From Maribacter dokdonensis DSW-8 (GTDB lineage: Bacteria; Bacteroidota; Bacteroidia; Flavobacteriales; Flavobacteriaceae): DNA of 64,000 nucleotides. The translations under genes were made by a program, and so were the position numbers. The number at the start of each line of letters is the position of its first letter. The stretch's first letter is position 1. Positions 1 through 8,566 of this stretch are shown here, in pieces. The notes under the pieces were generated by a model, which saw only the letters and a list, made by a program, of their open reading frames with translations, searched no databases and was not told the origin of the DNA. The stretch is from contig NZ_LDPE01000001.1 in the NCBI RefSeq assembly GCF_001447995.1, positions 248,001 to 312,000 of the forward strand. The letters run 5' to 3'.

Positions 1-1
1 G

Positions 2-253
2 GTAAAAGTGAGCGATATCAAAGGCATAACCAAACCTTTAAAAACCCGCTTTACCAAATTCGGATTCTTGGATAAGGAAATGATCGGTGAAGATTGGGAG
101 GTGCAATTACAGACCTTTTATATTCCCCTGAAAGCTTTTTCAGAAGCAAATTCAACACTTAAGGTCGATGAGATCACTACGATCAGTTTTATTTTCGACC
201 AAACGGATTATGGGGTAGTGGTGCTAGATGAAATAGGGGTTTCGGGTGATTAG
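2..253 (+). CDS. C-terminal part of a probable carbohydrate-binding or glycoside hydrolase protein (5' partial)
   Basis: The reading frame is open to the left edge, so the first in-frame GTG (position 8) is probably not the true start. About 83 residues remain. The segment alternates short beta strands and ends with a TISFIFDQT...VVVLDEIG pattern. Such C-termini are common in galactose-binding-like beta-sandwich domains of carbohydrate-active enzymes from marine flavobacteria, where this last strand closes the sandwich. No catalytic residues can be judged. The family call is inference from the strand pattern, and the full gene lies outside the window. It is followed directly by the heptad repeats at 254-330. 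Confidence 0.4.
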   Translation, partial: VKVSDIKGITKPLKTRFTKFGFLDKEMIGEDWEVQLQTFYIPLKAFSEANSTLKVDEITTISFIFDQTDYGVVVLDEIGVSGD

Positions 254-330
254 TTGTTGGTTGTTGGTTGTTGGTTGATGGTTGATGGTTGACGGTTGAT
301 GGTTGACGGTTGATGGTTGATGGTTGATGG
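254..330. repeat. Tandem 7-bp repeat, 11 copies of TTGRYGG type
   Basis: Eleven uninterrupted heptamers start one base after the stop codon of the preceding gene: three TTGTTGG, then a mixture of TTGATGG and TTGACGG. The register never slips. The same TTGATGG heptamer recurs, alternating with TTGTCCG, at 24790-24845. Copy number is likely to vary between strains because the array is short and perfect. No coding function is evident, although a period of seven is not a multiple of three and would cycle through all frames. Confidence 0.9.
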
Positions 331-421
331 AAATTTAGCTTTGCTAAATTTCATAGAACAAAAAGTCTATACTCTATTTTCTATTTTCTCAATTCTTACT
401 TAACACATTGTAAAATCAAAC

Positions 422-459
422 TACTTAATACTTAATACTTCGTACTTCGTACTTTGTAC
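422..459. repeat. Second 7-bp repeat array, TACTTNR type
   Basis: Five heptamers in register: TACTTAA twice, TACTTCG twice, TACTTTG once, ending in TAC. The same register appears again at 715-745 and at 24950-24984. It lies immediately left of the inverted repeat at 466-608, so the two seem to be parts of one composite intergenic element. Confidence 0.85.
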
Positions 460-465
460 CTGTCA

Positions 466-608
466 GTCAGTTCGAGTGAATTTCGAGGCACGAGAAATTA
501 GTATCGAGAACTATTTCGTGTACCAAAGGTTCTAGATACCTGCCCGCCGGCAGGCAGGCACCTTTCTTGTTTCCGCTATGCTTCAACTAAAAAGCCACTC
601 GAACTGAC
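466..608. repeat. Folded palindromic intergenic element with 13-bp outer arms
   Basis: The outer arms GTCAGTTCGAGTG (466-478) and CACTCGAACTGAC (596-608) are perfect reverse complements. The 117 bases between them contain further dyads. These are AATTTC/GAAATT around 480-500, an imperfect GTATCGAGAAC/GTTCTAGATAC pair around 500-541, and a GC-rich CTGCC...GGCAG palindrome around 540-560. A transcript could fold into a multi-branched structure. Similar TTCGAG-type palindromes are scattered between genes in many flavobacterial genomes, so this is probably a dispersed repeat. Whether it is mobile or a processed RNA cannot be told from one copy. Confidence 0.75.
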
Positions 609-714
609 AATAGTACTTTATTGATAATCCGTAACATACAATCAACAGATTACCACGTCGCGAAAAGCTCCTTGCAATGAAGTAATAAACTTGCCAACCA
701 ACAACCATTTCCCG

Positions 715-745
715 TACTTTGTAATTAATACTTCGGACTTTGTAC
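715..745. repeat. Heptad repeat array overlapping the start of the glycosyltransferase gene
   Basis: The heptamers TACTTTG, TAATTAA, TACTTCG, GACTTTG and a terminal TAC follow one another without a break. The TTG at 740-742, the only usable start of the next gene, is the last three bases of the fourth heptamer. The stop at 722-724 in the gene's frame lies in the second heptamer. Confidence 0.8.
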
Positions 746-1987
746 GTAAAAAAACATCCCAAAACCCTTCTCGTAATCGCATTGGTATGGCCAGAACCTG
801 CTTCTACTGCGGCCGGTGTTCGTATGATGCAACTGTTACAGGTTTTTAAAAACCAAGGGTACCGAATTACGATCGCTTCTGCGGCTTCAAAATCAGAATA
901 TTCGGCGGATATGGTAGCGCTTGGAAATGAAACTGCGGAGATCAAGATGAACGATAGTTCTTTTGATGTTTTTGTAAAAGAGTTAAATCCTGATGTGGTG
1001 CTGTTTGATCGGTTTTTGACCGAAGAGCAATTTGGGTGGCGTGTTGCTGAAAACTGTCCGCAAGCACTTCGTGTGTTGGATACGGAAGATTTAAATTCCC
1101 TTCGTCATGTGCGCGAGCAGTGTTTTAAAAAAGAAATTCCATTTACTACTGAAGCTTGGTTAGCTGATGATAAGACCAAACGGGAAATTGCCAGTATATA
1201 TCGCTGTGATCTGTCCCTGATCATTTCCAGCTATGAAATGGAACTATTGACCGAAGTACTCAAAATAGATAAAAGTCTATTGTTGTTACTCCCTTTTATG
1301 GTCAATGAAATAGGAAACGATACCGCTTGGAAAATATTTGAACAGCGACAAGATTTTATTTTCATTGGCGGAGGCAAGCACGCCCCGAATATAGATGCCG
1401 TAAAATGTTTAAAATCCATTATATGGCCATTGGTGCACAAACAATTGCCCGAAGCAACTATGCATATTTATGGTGCTTATTTGCCACAGCAGCTATTAGA
1501 GATGCACAACCCAAAAGAGAAGTTTCTAGTACATGGTAGAGCGGATAATGTAGATGATGTAATGCAAAACGCCAAAGTATGTTTGGCTCCATTACGTTTT
1601 GGAGCGGGTATCAAAGGAAAATTACTCTCGGCCATGCAAAACGGCACACCCAGCGTAACCACCACTTTGGGCGCTGAAGGCATGCATGGTATTCTGGATT
1701 GGAACGGTTATATAGAAAACGACCACAGTGCTTTTGTAGAAGCTGCAGTTCGCTTATATACTAAAAAAGAAGCATGGCAAACCGCACAAGATCAAGCCAA
1801 AACTTTGGTCAATACCTTATACAATAAAACAAGTCTAGAAAGTATACTTTCAAACAGCATAGAACAGCTTCAAAAAAATATAACCACACACCGTAAACAG
1901 AATTTCATAGGTAGCTTACTACAACACCAAACCATGACCGCTACCAAGTTTATGAGTAAATGGATTGAGGAGAAGAATAAAGTGTAA
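740..1987 (+). CDS. Family 4-like glycosyltransferase with repeat-derived TTG start
   Basis: A 415-residue GT-B fold protein. The N-terminal Rossmann half has a VWPEP-STAAGVR loop typical of flavobacterial GT4-like enzymes. The C-terminal half carries GGKHAPNIDA, a VHGRADNV segment and an APLRFGAGIKGKLLSAM motif, which holds the nucleotide-sugar-binding region and matches the glycosyltransferase group 1 signature. The expected role is transfer of a sugar to an envelope polysaccharide or lipid at the cytoplasmic face; the acceptor is unknown. There is no ATG before the conserved region. Stop 722-724 forces initiation between 725 and about 745, where TTG740 inside the heptad repeat is the only candidate. 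The native 5' end may have been replaced by the repeat. Confidence 0.8.
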   Translation: MYVKKHPKTLLVIALVWPEPASTAAGVRMMQLLQVFKNQGYRITIASAASKSEYSADMVALGNETAEIKMNDSSFDVFVKELNPDVVLFDRFLTEEQFGWRVAENCPQALRVLDTEDLNSLRHVREQCFKKEIPFTTEAWLADDKTKREIASIYRCDLSLIISSYEMELLTEVLKIDKSLLLLLPFMVNEIGNDTAWKIFEQRQDFIFIGGGKHAPNIDAVKCLKSIIWPLVHKQLPEATMHIYGAYLPQQLLEMHNPKEKFLVHGRADNVDDVMQNAKVCLAPLRFGAGIKGKLLSAMQNGTPSVTTTLGAEGMHGILDWNGYIENDHSAFVEAAVRLYTKKEAWQTAQDQAKTLVNTLYNKTSLESILSNSIEQLQKNITTHRKQNFIGSLLQHQTMTATKFMSKWIEEKNKV

Positions 1988-2002
1988 TATTTAAATTTGA
2001 AT

Positions 2003-3343
2003 CTAATTTTTTACACTAATTATTTCTTTATCTAAAAGAAAATCTGGATTATGTTCTTCATATTTGGCATCAATATATTCTAAATAACTATATTCATGTA
2101 AATAGAATGAACTTCTCTGGTAATTAAGATTATTAATTTTTAAATTAGGATATCTATTTAAAATTTCCTCAGGTAATTCGTAATTATAACCGTAATAATA
2201 TTTTCCTTGGTTTAAATTCCAGTTAACTTCTACATAGTCTACATCTTTAGTTCCTACAGAAGATTGAAAGTGGTGACTTTGTCTGTTGAAACTATTAGAT
2301 GAAGGTCCATTGTATTGAAAATTATTTATAGCATCATTAGTAACATCTACATTCCAATAGTCAATATCCGCCAATTGAAATCCAACGGGTCTATCACCAT
2401 ATTTTAAATATAGATAATCAAAATTATCATTTGTGTAATTTAATGTAGTTATATATTTATCGAGAGTATTTAAATATCCTAAGTTGATAATGTTTGAGGT
2501 TATTTTGTCATTATCAAAGGGTAACATTAAGTTTAAAAGATAGCCGCCTCCTTCATTGTAAGCTTGATTTTCTTCAAAACCAACAATATTACAGAAGTAT
2601 TCGCCCCCATCAGGTAAGTATAACGGCACAATTTCGTCATAACTTTGTAATTCTGAACTATTAAAACTTATAGTTGCACCATCGGTTAGGTCATTCAAAA
2701 ATTTATATTTTGCATCTCCATTAGTATCATAAATAGAAAATAAATAACGATTATCTTGATAAAGTGGAATGTTCTCAAATTCGATATTCGTAACATGATT
2801 TACTGTGGTTTCACTAAAACCGCCTGATAAAGTAGATCCATATTTATTTGATAAAGTATAGGAAGCTGGAGAACTTAAATTGTTAGCATTAATTTTTAGT
2901 TCACCTATAACTTCTCCCCTTGATGTAAAATCTACTGGAGTACTAGATACTAAATTCCATAAAGAACCGTCTCTTACAGAAGAATATGTTGATATACTTA
3001 TATATGTATTTCCTTCATAATTCCGAACATTAATTAAACTGATATTATTATCATGAATAGCGGTAGTCATAGGCTTTTCAAAATGTACAGAAGCTCCATT
3101 GTCTATTTGAATATAGTCTAAAACATCACCGTTATTGGCATCATTTACAACTAACCAAGATTCGCTGTTTTCAGAATAATAATTATTATCTACGTTTAAA
3201 GTAAAATATGTTTCAATTTCAATAGGTTCTTCTTCTATGGGATTTTCTGATTCCGGTTCTGACATAACATCTTCTGATGAATCTGAGGAACAAGAAATAA
3301 CAATAAATATAACTGGAAGTAATATTAGAATGATTTTTTTCAT
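2003..3343 (-). CDS. Secreted lipoprotein of unknown function
   Basis: The 446-residue product begins with a lysine pair, a hydrophobic stretch and a VISC lipobox near residue 18. An acidic Glu/Pro/Ser linker follows, then a beta-rich, Asn/Tyr-rich body. This pattern suits a surface or outer-membrane-anchored lipoprotein. I do not recognise a family. The gene appears richer in AT than its left neighbour. It lies between the glycosyltransferase stop codon and a second copy of that gene's 3' end (3431-3538), which suggests it arrived by insertion or through deletion between tandem copies. Confidence 0.7.
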   Translation of the reverse strand: MKKIILILLPVIFIVISCSSDSSEDVMSEPESENPIEEEPIEIETYFTLNVDNNYYSENSESWLVVNDANNGDVLDYIQIDNGASVHFEKPMTTAIHDNNISLINVRNYEGNTYISISTYSSVRDGSLWNLVSSTPVDFTSRGEVIGELKINANNLSSPASYTLSNKYGSTLSGGFSETTVNHVTNIEFENIPLYQDNRYLFSIYDTNGDAKYKFLNDLTDGATISFNSSELQSYDEIVPLYLPDGGEYFCNIVGFEENQAYNEGGGYLLNLMLPFDNDKITSNIINLGYLNTLDKYITTLNYTNDNFDYLYLKYGDRPVGFQLADIDYWNVDVTNDAINNFQYNGPSSNSFNRQSHHFQSSVGTKDVDYVEVNWNLNQGKYYYGYNYELPEEILNRYPNLKINNLNYQRSSFYLHEYSYLEYIDAKYEEHNPDFLLDKEIISVKN

Positions 3344-3430
3344 AATTACTAAACGAAGCTTTGATTAATATATTGGTTTGCTATAAATCTTAAATATGTT
3401 ATAGACATTCATGGATTATGACATATAGAA

Positions 3431-3538
3431 TACCTCCTGCTACAACACCAAACCATGAGTACCACCAAGTTTATGAGTAAATGGATTGAGGAGAAAAATA
3501 GGGGTAGTGCGTGGAATTTAGTTTTGGCTCAAATATGA
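3431..3538 (+). pseudogene. Remnant of a second glycosyltransferase 3' end
   Basis: From about 3438 to 3500 the sequence repeats 1915-1979 with few changes. In the same frame it reads LLQHQTMSTTKFMSKWIEEK, against LLQHQTMTATKFMSKWIEEK at the end of the intact glycosyltransferase. The frame then runs past the intact gene's stop position and ends at TGA 3536-3538. Nothing resembling the upstream part of the gene is present. The fragment is therefore a duplicated or leftover tail. Confidence 0.8.
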
Positions 3539-3622
3539 TTAGTTGTGTGGTTTAGTACTTAATTTTTCTAAGTAGGCGAGAACCAACAATTATTTATAGC
3601 CATTATTGCGTTTTCGTACTTT

Positions 3623-4840
3623 TTATTCAATAAATTTTTTAGTTATTATGTTAATCGGAGAATTTGGTGTCGAATCCTCCTTTATAAATCCGTTTGTTGA
3701 AATTCTAAAAATAGAAGGTAAAATCAAATCTCTATCAGTTTCCTTTAATGTGTTTTCTTCTCTTTCAAAAGCTAAATAAGTTTGAATCATAGTTTCCCTT
3801 TCCTTGGCATCTGAAAGTAAATGTAAATTACTTAAAAACACCTTTACAATTAGTCTGATAAACCAAATTATTAGTGTCATACAAACTATAAAAAAACCAT
3901 AAACCCATAGTTGCAAAGCACCTGTTTCTGTTAAAATTTTTCTTCCAGTTCCGTTTACATCTGTTAAGTCTAAATTGATAATATATTTCCCTAAAGAAAT
4001 TATTCCAATAAATGTTAAAATCATTAAAATTCCTACAATAGCACCAAAAATGTAACTATTACTTTTATGCGATTTAGCTTTATCGGACCAATAGGTTACC
4101 GCACTTTTTACAGCTAATTTCTTTTCGTAGAATTCTTCCGATTCAGTCATTTTTGATTTGTGACGGTCAAACTCATCGTCAAATCTTTTCGCAACATCTT
4201 CTTTTTGTACTGTAAAATTTGATTCCCAATTTTCATTTTGGTCTATAATAACCTTATTTAGAGATTTGTTCTCCTCTCGAATATCAAGCAGTTCTTTAAG
4301 AATTTCGTCTTTTTGTTGTATTATTTCACCATAAAAAGATAGATATTGATTTTTTTCTGTTTCAAAATCAGGTTGGATACCAATATCAAATAAGTAAGCA
4401 GAGAATTCGCCATCTCTGTGATTGTTATTGTTATTTGAAACACCTTTTATTTTGTTTTGAAAAAAGGAAAAGGAACCAAGTGTTAAAGAACTATTATCAT
4501 TATGTTGCTTGAGAAGCCAAATACCTTCTTTACTTTTTGAAGCTAGTAATCCTTGTGTTTTGTAAGTTGATTCAATGAAGTTTTTTAGCTCATCGATTAA
4601 ATCTTCTCCAGTAAATTCGTCGTTACGATTTTGATTGAACTTACTTGTAATATTATTTTTAAGTGTATATGTATAAGTATGTACAATATTTCCTGGATTC
4701 CCAATGGCATTATAGAATTCAAGCTCTTTATTCGTCCATTGTGTTATTTTTTCATAGTTTTTGAAAGAATGCTTTGCACCAATATCTATGGATAGATTTT
4801 TAGGAAAGTCCTCTTTTAAATATTGATTCATATTAGACAT
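3623..4840 (-). CDS. DUF6161-like membrane protein with coiled coil
   Basis: A 405-residue protein. The first ~165 residues are soluble. A charged, helical, probably coiled-coil region runs from about 165 to 250 and leads into a YWSDKAKSH motif. Two membrane helices follow, at roughly 262-285 and 310-333. The C-terminal segment has the LLSDAKERETMIQTYLA pattern and a late DRDLILPSIFR motif. This layout fits my memory of DUF6161 proteins, whose function is not established. There are no catalytic motifs. It stands alone between repeat-rich flanks, as many sporadically distributed genes do. The family name is from memory and should be treated as probable. Confidence 0.65.
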   Translation of the reverse strand: MSNMNQYLKEDFPKNLSIDIGAKHSFKNYEKITQWTNKELEFYNAIGNPGNIVHTYTYTLKNNITSKFNQNRNDEFTGEDLIDELKNFIESTYKTQGLLASKSKEGIWLLKQHNDNSSLTLGSFSFFQNKIKGVSNNNNNHRDGEFSAYLFDIGIQPDFETEKNQYLSFYGEIIQQKDEILKELLDIREENKSLNKVIIDQNENWESNFTVQKEDVAKRFDDEFDRHKSKMTESEEFYEKKLAVKSAVTYWSDKAKSHKSNSYIFGAIVGILMILTFIGIISLGKYIINLDLTDVNGTGRKILTETGALQLWVYGFFIVCMTLIIWFIRLIVKVFLSNLHLLSDAKERETMIQTYLAFEREENTLKETDRDLILPSIFRISTNGFIKEDSTPNSPINIITKKFIE

Positions 4841-5129
4841 AGTACTTCTCGTTAATTAAATTTAGGTTTTTTCGAGTATGAAACACAACGTACAGTTAAA
4901 AGGAGTTTAATTCCTTTTAGCGATTATAATTATTATGTTTTCGGGGAGGGAAAGCTAAGTTCTATATTTCAACTATTGTACGCAAGTACTTACAAAACGA
5001 GTTATGCAGAGTTATTAACGAAAATGATGTGCTAAAACTGTTAACTGATACTACATACTGATACTGCCAACAGAACACCAAACACTACTAATAATTACGT
5101 AATTTCGAGCTTTAAATAAATTGCTAAGA
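4841..5129. other. Non-coding flank with hairpin and repeat fragment
   Basis: No coding frame was found. There is an AAAAGGA...TCCTTTT hairpin near 4897-4920. The 14-mer CTGATACTGCCAAC at 5058-5071, followed by RGAACAC, occurs again at 25001-25014. That shared piece links this spacer to the repeat-rich spacer downstream of menB. Confidence 0.5.
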
Positions 5130-6971
5130 ATGGAAGTGAATAAAATGCTAGCGTATATTACAAAGGTCATTGAACATATGCCACAAGATTGGTTAAACTT
5201 AACCACGCATAGGTTGGATATTTACAATGAAAAACTGGCTAAAGTCCAGTTTTTAGACCAGTTTATCCACCTAGCAAAAGAAGGGAATTCCAGCACTGCG
5301 GCATTGAGCAATTTACCTACGGCGTATGACTACATTCGTCTCGGTCATTCATTGTCCTGTGTTTTAGAATGGGCCATTGGGAATATCAACGGGTTGCCGG
5401 CCGAACAGGTAATCAGTTTTCAGTCCAAGACGGCACCTATTTTAGCCATTTTAAGAACAAACCTTTTAGCGCACAGAAATACGCTTATCACATACACCAA
5501 AGAGCTCCCAAGTGCATTTGATATTGATGTGCTAAAAAACATCTACGGTTTTTCATTTGACCTGAAAAAAGTGGATAGTCCCGCTGATGTGGAATCGTTC
5601 AATGGCAGTACCATTTTTATCTCACAGCAACATGATAGTTCAGCAATAAGCGTATCATCACATATAGACTTTTACATTAATATGTATGACGAGTTGGGAA
5701 GTGTATTGCTTATCAATGGTGCAGAAAATATACATTACATTTCAGATATTCAGCATTTTAGACGTAGGGAAACCGTTGCCATGACACCTCATAATTGCTT
5801 GAACGCCTTACGGTCTTTGGTGCTACCGGCTGAAAATTCGGTAATAAATAATACGACGGAGCATAAAGCTGCCGTGTTGGATCTGATACGAGAGGTGAGT
5901 GGTAGTGAGACCACACCATTGGTAGCATCGAGCGGCTTATCCGTTCAATATGCGATTCTAATGGGCTTGGTGCACGACGCCTTGGAAAACCATAAGGACA
6001 AAGCCATTAAAATTGTGGTTCCACCAAATTGCTATGGTGGCACCAATGATCAAGCAAGGCGCGTTGCCGCTTGCAGCGATGCCATAGAAATAGTGGATTT
6101 ACTGGTAGATGGTGATAATGATATGGTGCAAAGCATTGATCATGTTTTGGAACAAATAGCCGCCGAAGATGCCGTACCTTATATTATTGCGGAAATACCA
6201 ACGAATCCGAGAGTTGAAGTTCCCGACCTTCAAAAACTAAGGGCTGTATTAAGTGCCAAACGAAAAACTGATACCGGGAGCCAGGCTATTGATCCCGTAT
6301 TTATTTTGGACCAAACGTTTTGCCCAAATGTCCATTTTTTAGGAGATGATGCTATTTTGTCAACCGTTAGAACCATTTCATTTGCCAGTGGTTCTAAATT
6401 TCCAAGTGGTGGTAAGTGTACCGCCGGATATTGTATAGCGAATAAAAAAGCGGAAGCTTTGATCGAGAAAATACAGTTGCACTTAGCCCTTTGTGATAAT
6501 GAGGCTACGGATTTGCAATATGAAATTTTAGCAAAACAGATGCCGTCTATGATGCAGCGAATTCATGATGCCTATATCAATACACGAGATTTTGTTTCCT
6601 TTATAGAACAAACATTGCCTACGGCTAAAATCAATTTTGTTTCCGAAGCATTGGCAAAGGAAGGTTTTACGCCATCGGTCTTTTCTTTGGACCTACCTAC
6701 AAAAGGGAATACTCCAGAAGAAAAGGAGGCGTACAAAAGAAAGATGAACGCCCTGTTGATCGATTTAATGATTACCGAAATACCCGATGAAAGTAAGTAT
6801 TGCGTAAGCTATGGACAATTGAAAGGGTGTTATTGGACCATACCGGCAACATCAACTCAGGGTACCACTAAAGAGGACGATAAGGATTATATCGCCCGTG
6901 TGTCGCTTTCCCCTAATATGGACTTAGAACGCCATAAAGAGGTTTTCTTAAAGTTCGTGGAACAAATGTAA
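5130..6971 (+). CDS. Cys/Met-metabolism PLP-dependent enzyme with long N-terminal extension
   Basis: About 613 residues, well beyond the ~380-400 usual for cystathionine gamma-synthase/lyase. Residues ~1-190 form an extra helical domain. The PLP fold follows, with SSGLSVQYAILMGL, a VVPPNCYGG cofactor-pocket segment, an IAEIPTNPRVEVPD segment and a SGSKFPSGGKCTAGY region holding the likely Schiff-base lysine. The enzyme probably acts on cystathionine or an O-acylhomoserine-type substrate. It converges with a cystathionine beta-synthase gene 17 bp away, which supports a role in transsulfuration. Start choice is uncertain: ATG 5130 and ATG 5145 are both possible, and the TTG at 5121 is less likely. 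Confidence 0.8.
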   Translation: MEVNKMLAYITKVIEHMPQDWLNLTTHRLDIYNEKLAKVQFLDQFIHLAKEGNSSTAALSNLPTAYDYIRLGHSLSCVLEWAIGNINGLPAEQVISFQSKTAPILAILRTNLLAHRNTLITYTKELPSAFDIDVLKNIYGFSFDLKKVDSPADVESFNGSTIFISQQHDSSAISVSSHIDFYINMYDELGSVLLINGAENIHYISDIQHFRRRETVAMTPHNCLNALRSLVLPAENSVINNTTEHKAAVLDLIREVSGSETTPLVASSGLSVQYAILMGLVHDALENHKDKAIKIVVPPNCYGGTNDQARRVAACSDAIEIVDLLVDGDNDMVQSIDHVLEQIAAEDAVPYIIAEIPTNPRVEVPDLQKLRAVLSAKRKTDTGSQAIDPVFILDQTFCPNVHFLGDDAILSTVRTISFASGSKFPSGGKCTAGYCIANKKAEALIEKIQLHLALCDNEATDLQYEILAKQMPSMMQRIHDAYINTRDFVSFIEQTLPTAKINFVSEALAKEGFTPSVFSLDLPTKGNTPEEKEAYKRKMNALLIDLMITEIPDESKYCVSYGQLKGCYWTIPATSTQGTTKEDDKDYIARVSLSPNMDLERHKEVFLKFVEQM

Positions 6972-6988
6972 AAATGGCTAGGGTAGGG

Positions 6989-7969
6989 CTATTCTATATA
7001 GCCCTGCTTGCGCATCCAATCATCATTGAACATTTTACCAACATACCTGCTACCATGGTCATGAAATAAAACCACCACAACATCATCTTTGGTAAAGTGT
7101 TCCTTTAACTGCAAAACGCCTTTAATGGCAGAACCGGCAGAATTGCCCAAGAACATACCTTCTTCCTTTGCCAAACGCTGGGTGTATACCGCACCGTCTT
7201 TATCGGTTACTTTGGTAAATCCGTCAATAATATCAAAATCTACGTTTTTGGGTAGAATGTCTTCGCCAATACCTTCGGTTACGTAAGGGTAGATTTCTTT
7301 CTCATCAAAAATTCCCGTTTCGTGGTATTTTTTGAATACGCTACCATAGGTATCTATACCCCAAACTTTTATGTTGGGATTCTGTTCTTTTAAATACTTG
7401 CCCACACCGGAAATTGTGCCGCCGGTACCCACACCAACTACAAAATGGGTAATCTTACCATCGGTCTGTTTCCAAATTTCAGGTCCGGTGCTTTCGTAGT
7501 GTGCCTTGGCATTACTAGGGTTGTCATACTGATTTACATACCAACTATTAGGCGTTTCTTTCGCCAATCTTTTGGAAACCGAATAATAAGAGCGTGGATC
7601 ATCTGGCTCAACAGCAGTAGGGCACACGACCACTTCTGCACCTACGGCACGTAAAATGTCGCACTTTTCTTTGGACTGTTTATCCGCCAAAACAAAAATA
7701 CATTTGTAGCCTTTTACAATGGCAGCCAATGCCAAACCCATACCTGTATTGCCAGATGTACCTTCAATAATGGTGCCGCCAGGTTGCAATCTTCCATCCG
7801 CTTCAGCATCTTCAATCATCTTTAAGGCCATACGATCCTTAACCGAGTTACCAGGGTTAAACGTCTCATATTTAGCCAATACCAAACAAGGCAATTCTGC
7901 CGTAAGTGTATTGATCTTTACAAGGGGCGTATTACCAATTGTTCCCAATATATTTTCTGCGTATTCCAT
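6989..7969 (-). CDS. Cystathionine beta-synthase / cysteine synthase family enzyme
   Basis: A 326-residue fold-type II PLP enzyme. The Schiff-base lysine is K44 in NPGNSVKDRMA. The phosphate and substrate loops are EGTSGNTGMGLA and VGVGTGGTISG. The distinctive C-terminus HDHGSRYVGKMFNDDWM resembles the catalytic core of cystathionine beta-synthase (SRYV...F..D.WM) more than CysK, and there is no regulatory CBS-domain pair. The likely reaction is condensation of homocysteine with serine to cystathionine. With the convergent Cys/Met PLP enzyme it could complete reverse transsulfuration. CysM-type O-acetylserine activity cannot be excluded. Confidence 0.85.
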   Translation of the reverse strand: MEYAENILGTIGNTPLVKINTLTAELPCLVLAKYETFNPGNSVKDRMALKMIEDAEADGRLQPGGTIIEGTSGNTGMGLALAAIVKGYKCIFVLADKQSKEKCDILRAVGAEVVVCPTAVEPDDPRSYYSVSKRLAKETPNSWYVNQYDNPSNAKAHYESTGPEIWKQTDGKITHFVVGVGTGGTISGVGKYLKEQNPNIKVWGIDTYGSVFKKYHETGIFDEKEIYPYVTEGIGEDILPKNVDFDIIDGFTKVTDKDGAVYTQRLAKEEGMFLGNSAGSAIKGVLQLKEHFTKDDVVVVLFHDHGSRYVGKMFNDDWMRKQGYIE

Positions 7970-7988
7970 AGCTGCTATTAAATTCTTT

Positions 7989-8019
7989 CAAAAGTATAAA
8001 ACGAGAATGACGAAAGCAA
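7989..8019 (-). promoter_or_regulatory. Bacteroidota-type promoter for the cystathionine beta-synthase gene
   Basis: On the minus strand TTG (8017-8019) is followed after 20 bases by TACTTTTG (7996-7989), matching the TTG-N19/20-TAnnTTTG form. The -7 box lies 19 bases upstream of the ATG, which gives a very short leader. Confidence 0.6.
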
Positions 8020-8079
8020 TTTTGTTGCAGATACATCAAAAATTAAATGAAGCTTTTGTTTTTGGTTTGATAACGATAA

Positions 8080-8469
8080 CTACCGCACCACAGTAACCTC
8101 TAACTCAACTTTTAAGGTTTCAAATAGGCTTTTAACTTCCAAAACGGTACTGGTCTGTTTGATTTCATGCTTTTTTATCCAGTCTTGAAATATATCGAAA
8201 GAGGCAAAGAATTCATCTGATGACGTGGTGTAAATATTTAAGCGTACAATATTCTTGCATGCATACCCAGCTTCAGAAATGACCTTTTCTAAATTGCTTA
8301 TGGTGTCTGTAAGTTGGTTTCTCATATTGCCGGTACTAGATATACCTGCAGCGTCTATAGCTGTTTGACCGGAGATGTACAAAGTTGCTTCGGGCTTTAC
8401 GACTTCAACCGCTTGAACATAACTTCTTTCATTCTGCCATTCCCAGGGATTAATTATTCTTCGTTCCAT
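8080..8469 (-). CDS. RidA/YjgF-family protein lacking the usual catalytic arginine
   Basis: 129 residues, the normal size of a Rid monomer that trimerises. LYISGQTAIDAAG and a late VELEVTVV strand mark the family. In active RidA imine deaminases an arginine precedes the T-x-V strand late in the protein (Arg105 in E. coli numbering). Here the stretch reads KQTSTVLEV, with Thr/Ser where that arginine is expected. The protein may therefore bind a ligand without enamine/imine hydrolysis. It is a stand-alone gene; ATG 8469 fits the conserved N-terminus. Confidence 0.8.
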   Translation of the reverse strand: MERRIINPWEWQNERSYVQAVEVVKPEATLYISGQTAIDAAGISSTGNMRNQLTDTISNLEKVISEAGYACKNIVRLNIYTTSSDEFFASFDIFQDWIKKHEIKQTSTVLEVKSLFETLKVELEVTVVR

Positions 8470-8566
8470 GCTATTTTATATTTGATGTTCATTTTTACAC
8501 TACAAATATTTGAATTAAAGCACTGTTGAAGTGTGACATACATCACAATTATAAAACTAGGAAAGG

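Noticed and set aside
254..330. Minisatellite reading as a coding repeat
   Set aside because: The 7-bp period shifts the frame at each unit, so no stable peptide repeat results.
583..945. 120-codon minus-strand frame over the glycosyltransferase 5' end
   Set aside because: It overlaps the palindrome and the real gene on the other strand; composition is cysteine-rich and unlike neighbouring proteins.
7719..8096. 125-codon plus-strand frame opposite the cystathionine beta-synthase gene
   Set aside because: It is an antisense shadow of a gene with clear family motifs.
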